The notes under the pieces were generated by a model. The model saw only the letters and a program-made list of their open reading frames with translations. It did no database searches and was not told the origin of the DNA. A stretch of 6,082 nucleotides of DNA. Source: Defluviicoccus sp. Its GTDB lineage: Bacteria > Pseudomonadota > Alphaproteobacteria > MPNO01. Positions 5,085 to 6,082 of this stretch are shown here, piece after piece. Position 1 is the first letter of the stretch, and every line of letters begins with the position of its first letter. The DNA lies in NCBI GenBank assembly GCA_028820945.1, contig JAPPHW010000396.1:1226-7307 (forward strand), given 5' to 3'. A program made the translations under genes and the position numbers.

Positions 5085-5302
5085 TCATTACGAATCCACT
5101 TCCGAGACGCGCGGGGGTGTGCGCTTGTCTGTGGCGCTGGAACAAGTGGCAGGCAGCCAAGGCAGACGGCGTCTGACGGCGCGGGACGATGTGGCGGCGG
5201 CGGCAATCCTCGCCGTCGCGGAAGGTATTCGGACGCCCCTCGCTCCTTACCGGAGGGGGCGCTACCGTGGCCTGGCGGGATGATCAGTCCGGAGAGGTCG
5301 AA

Positions 5303-6025
5303 TTGACACAAGAAATCGACTGGCAGAAATGGCGAAGACAAGGGACCGAAATTCTCGGTGAATCAATAGAGTTCGCTGCCCGAATCGTTGGAACGACTGA
5401 AGAGCGGATCGAACGATCGAGGATGTATGGGGTCGCTCCGCTCGCCCAGAGCATCGAATGTGCCCGTGCGATTCGCCGTTGCATAGCGAAAGAACTGCCA
5501 AGCCCGGCGTTTGCTCTTGCCCGAGCGCAATACGAAGGAGCTTTGAGGGGCCACATCATTGTTCATGAAATCGAACTTGAAGATCTCAGTGCTGTCTTGG
5601 GCCACATAGGGTTATGGGTGCAAGACAAACAATCCCTAGTGGGGCTTCCAAAGATCGTGATTAGGAGAACGGAGTGGAAAGTTGTCGGATTGGAAACAAA
5701 GCATGACTGGCGTCCCTTCCAACACGATATTGCCAATTATTTTGCGGGATGGGTCGGCAGCAATAGTCGCCACATGCAACTGCTCCATGACCTCGCACAT
5801 TCGGGAATGACGCACGCGTTACAGATGCTGGATGAGCACGGGAATATCGAGCCGCGCTATTCGGACCAGAACCAGACCCAGCTTCTGGAACTCGCGGACC
5901 GTGCTGTGATGTTCTCGGTAATGACGTGGCCGGGAGCACAGCAAAAGTTCCGCCGTGAGATCGAACTGCGGATGGCGAGAACTACCCAACTGAGAAGCGC
6001 GTGGGCCGGCACCACATCCACCTGA
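5303..6025 (+). CDS. Uncharacterised protein, DUF6988/HEPN-like, beyond the att site
   Basis: The product has about 240 residues if it starts at TTG 5303, which has a strong ribosome-binding site (GGAGAGG, 5291-5297). A GTG at 5267 with GGAGG at 5252 is the alternative and would add 12 residues that look non-coding. The protein is soluble and mostly helical. The segments SPAFALARAQYEGALRGHII (about 67-86) and LLHDLAHSGMTHAL (about 160-173) resemble DUF6988-type proteins as I remember them. Residues Arg156 to His162 form R-x5-H, which fits the loose R-x4-6-H pattern of HEPN RNases, but one such motif is weak evidence. GC is lower than in the phage genes, which suggests horizontal acquisition. 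It lies just beyond the tRNA fragment, so it may be a host-side neighbour, a remnant of another island, or cargo of the circular element. Function unknown. Confidence 0.65.
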   Translation: MTQEIDWQKWRRQGTEILGESIEFAARIVGTTEERIERSRMYGVAPLAQSIECARAIRRCIAKELPSPAFALARAQYEGALRGHIIVHEIELEDLSAVLGHIGLWVQDKQSLVGLPKIVIRRTEWKVVGLETKHDWRPFQHDIANYFAGWVGSNSRHMQLLHDLAHSGMTHALQMLDEHGNIEPRYSDQNQTQLLELADRAVMFSVMTWPGAQQKFRREIELRMARTTQLRSAWAGTTST

Positions 6026-6082
6026 GTCCCCGCCGCCGCCAGACTCGTCGCCGGTCGCTGCGGCGGGCTACTTACCCACAGC

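Larger units (their letters stand above)
4868..5302. other. Gene-free attachment region between integrase and next gene
   Basis: This 435-bp region holds a 16-bp palindrome (4870-4885), the tRNA-Pro 3' fragment (4970-5015) and a 9-bp-arm inverted repeat (5065-5084). From 5086 to about 5250 I see no promoter, RNA gene or convincing protein: a frame open to 5283 is an extension of a shadow frame of int and reads as low-complexity Arg/Gly/Ala. Two ribosome-binding-like motifs (GGAGG at 5252, GGAGAGG at 5291) belong to alternative starts of the next gene. Confidence 0.6.

Noticed and set aside
4621..5283. + strand frame starting inside int and running through the tRNA fragment
   Set aside because: It begins in another frame of the integrase and reads across the att site; composition is low-complexity and no start with a ribosome site supports a separate gene.
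5303..5308. Perfect -35 box TTGACA
   Set aside because: It coincides with the probable TTG start codon and no -10 hexamer is found 16-18 bp downstream.
6029..6067. CCCGCCGC/GCGGCGGG inverted repeat after the last gene as a terminator
   Set aside because: The loop is about 23 nt, no T-tract follows, and such arms are common by chance in GC-rich sequence.

Overview
The window is GC-rich DNA. Its gene families, codon use and excisionase/integrase type suggest an alphaproteobacterial host; that assignment rests on remembered family resemblance, since no search was possible. It is the integrase-proximal end of an integrated phage-like element, its attachment site, and one gene beyond it. Every gene I accept lies on the + strand.

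Layout. Positions 1-67 are an almost pure C/G homopolymer block, probably a contig-end or sequencing artefact. Positions 81-2383 form a tightly overlapping head/packaging operon: an HK97-type prohead protease, a gp6-like head-tail connector, a portal protein and a 61-residue zinc-ribbon-like protein. A new promoter near 2468-2495 then drives a cargo gene of lower GC (2566-3123, single-span membrane protein resembling DUF4760), preceded by a possible 13-codon leader ORF. At 3182-3226 a strikingly AT-rich inverted-repeat block overlaps a promoter for the integration operon: an HTH protein (3244-3654), an excisionase-like protein (3654-3989) and a tyrosine integrase (3806-4867). The last two share 184 nt in different frames.

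About 100 bp after the integrase lies the 3' half of a tRNA-Pro(CGG) gene (4970-5015), from the anticodon arm to the CCA end, with no 5' half. This is what an attR or attP site should look like when crossover occurs in the anticodon arm. Two palindromes with the same outline, CTGTG-N6-CACAG, flank it. Beyond it is a gene of about 240 codons (5303-6025) resembling DUF6988-type proteins, either a host-side neighbour or cargo at the other end of a circular element.

How it fits together. Protease, connector and portal build and connect the head; the HTH, Xis and Int proteins control integration and excision at the tRNA. The order protease, connector, portal is opposite to the classical HK97 order, and no tail, lysis or replication gene lies between portal and integrase. 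A capsid-encoding phage satellite is therefore a reasonable hypothesis, although the upstream part of the element, where capsid, terminase or tail genes could lie, is not visible.
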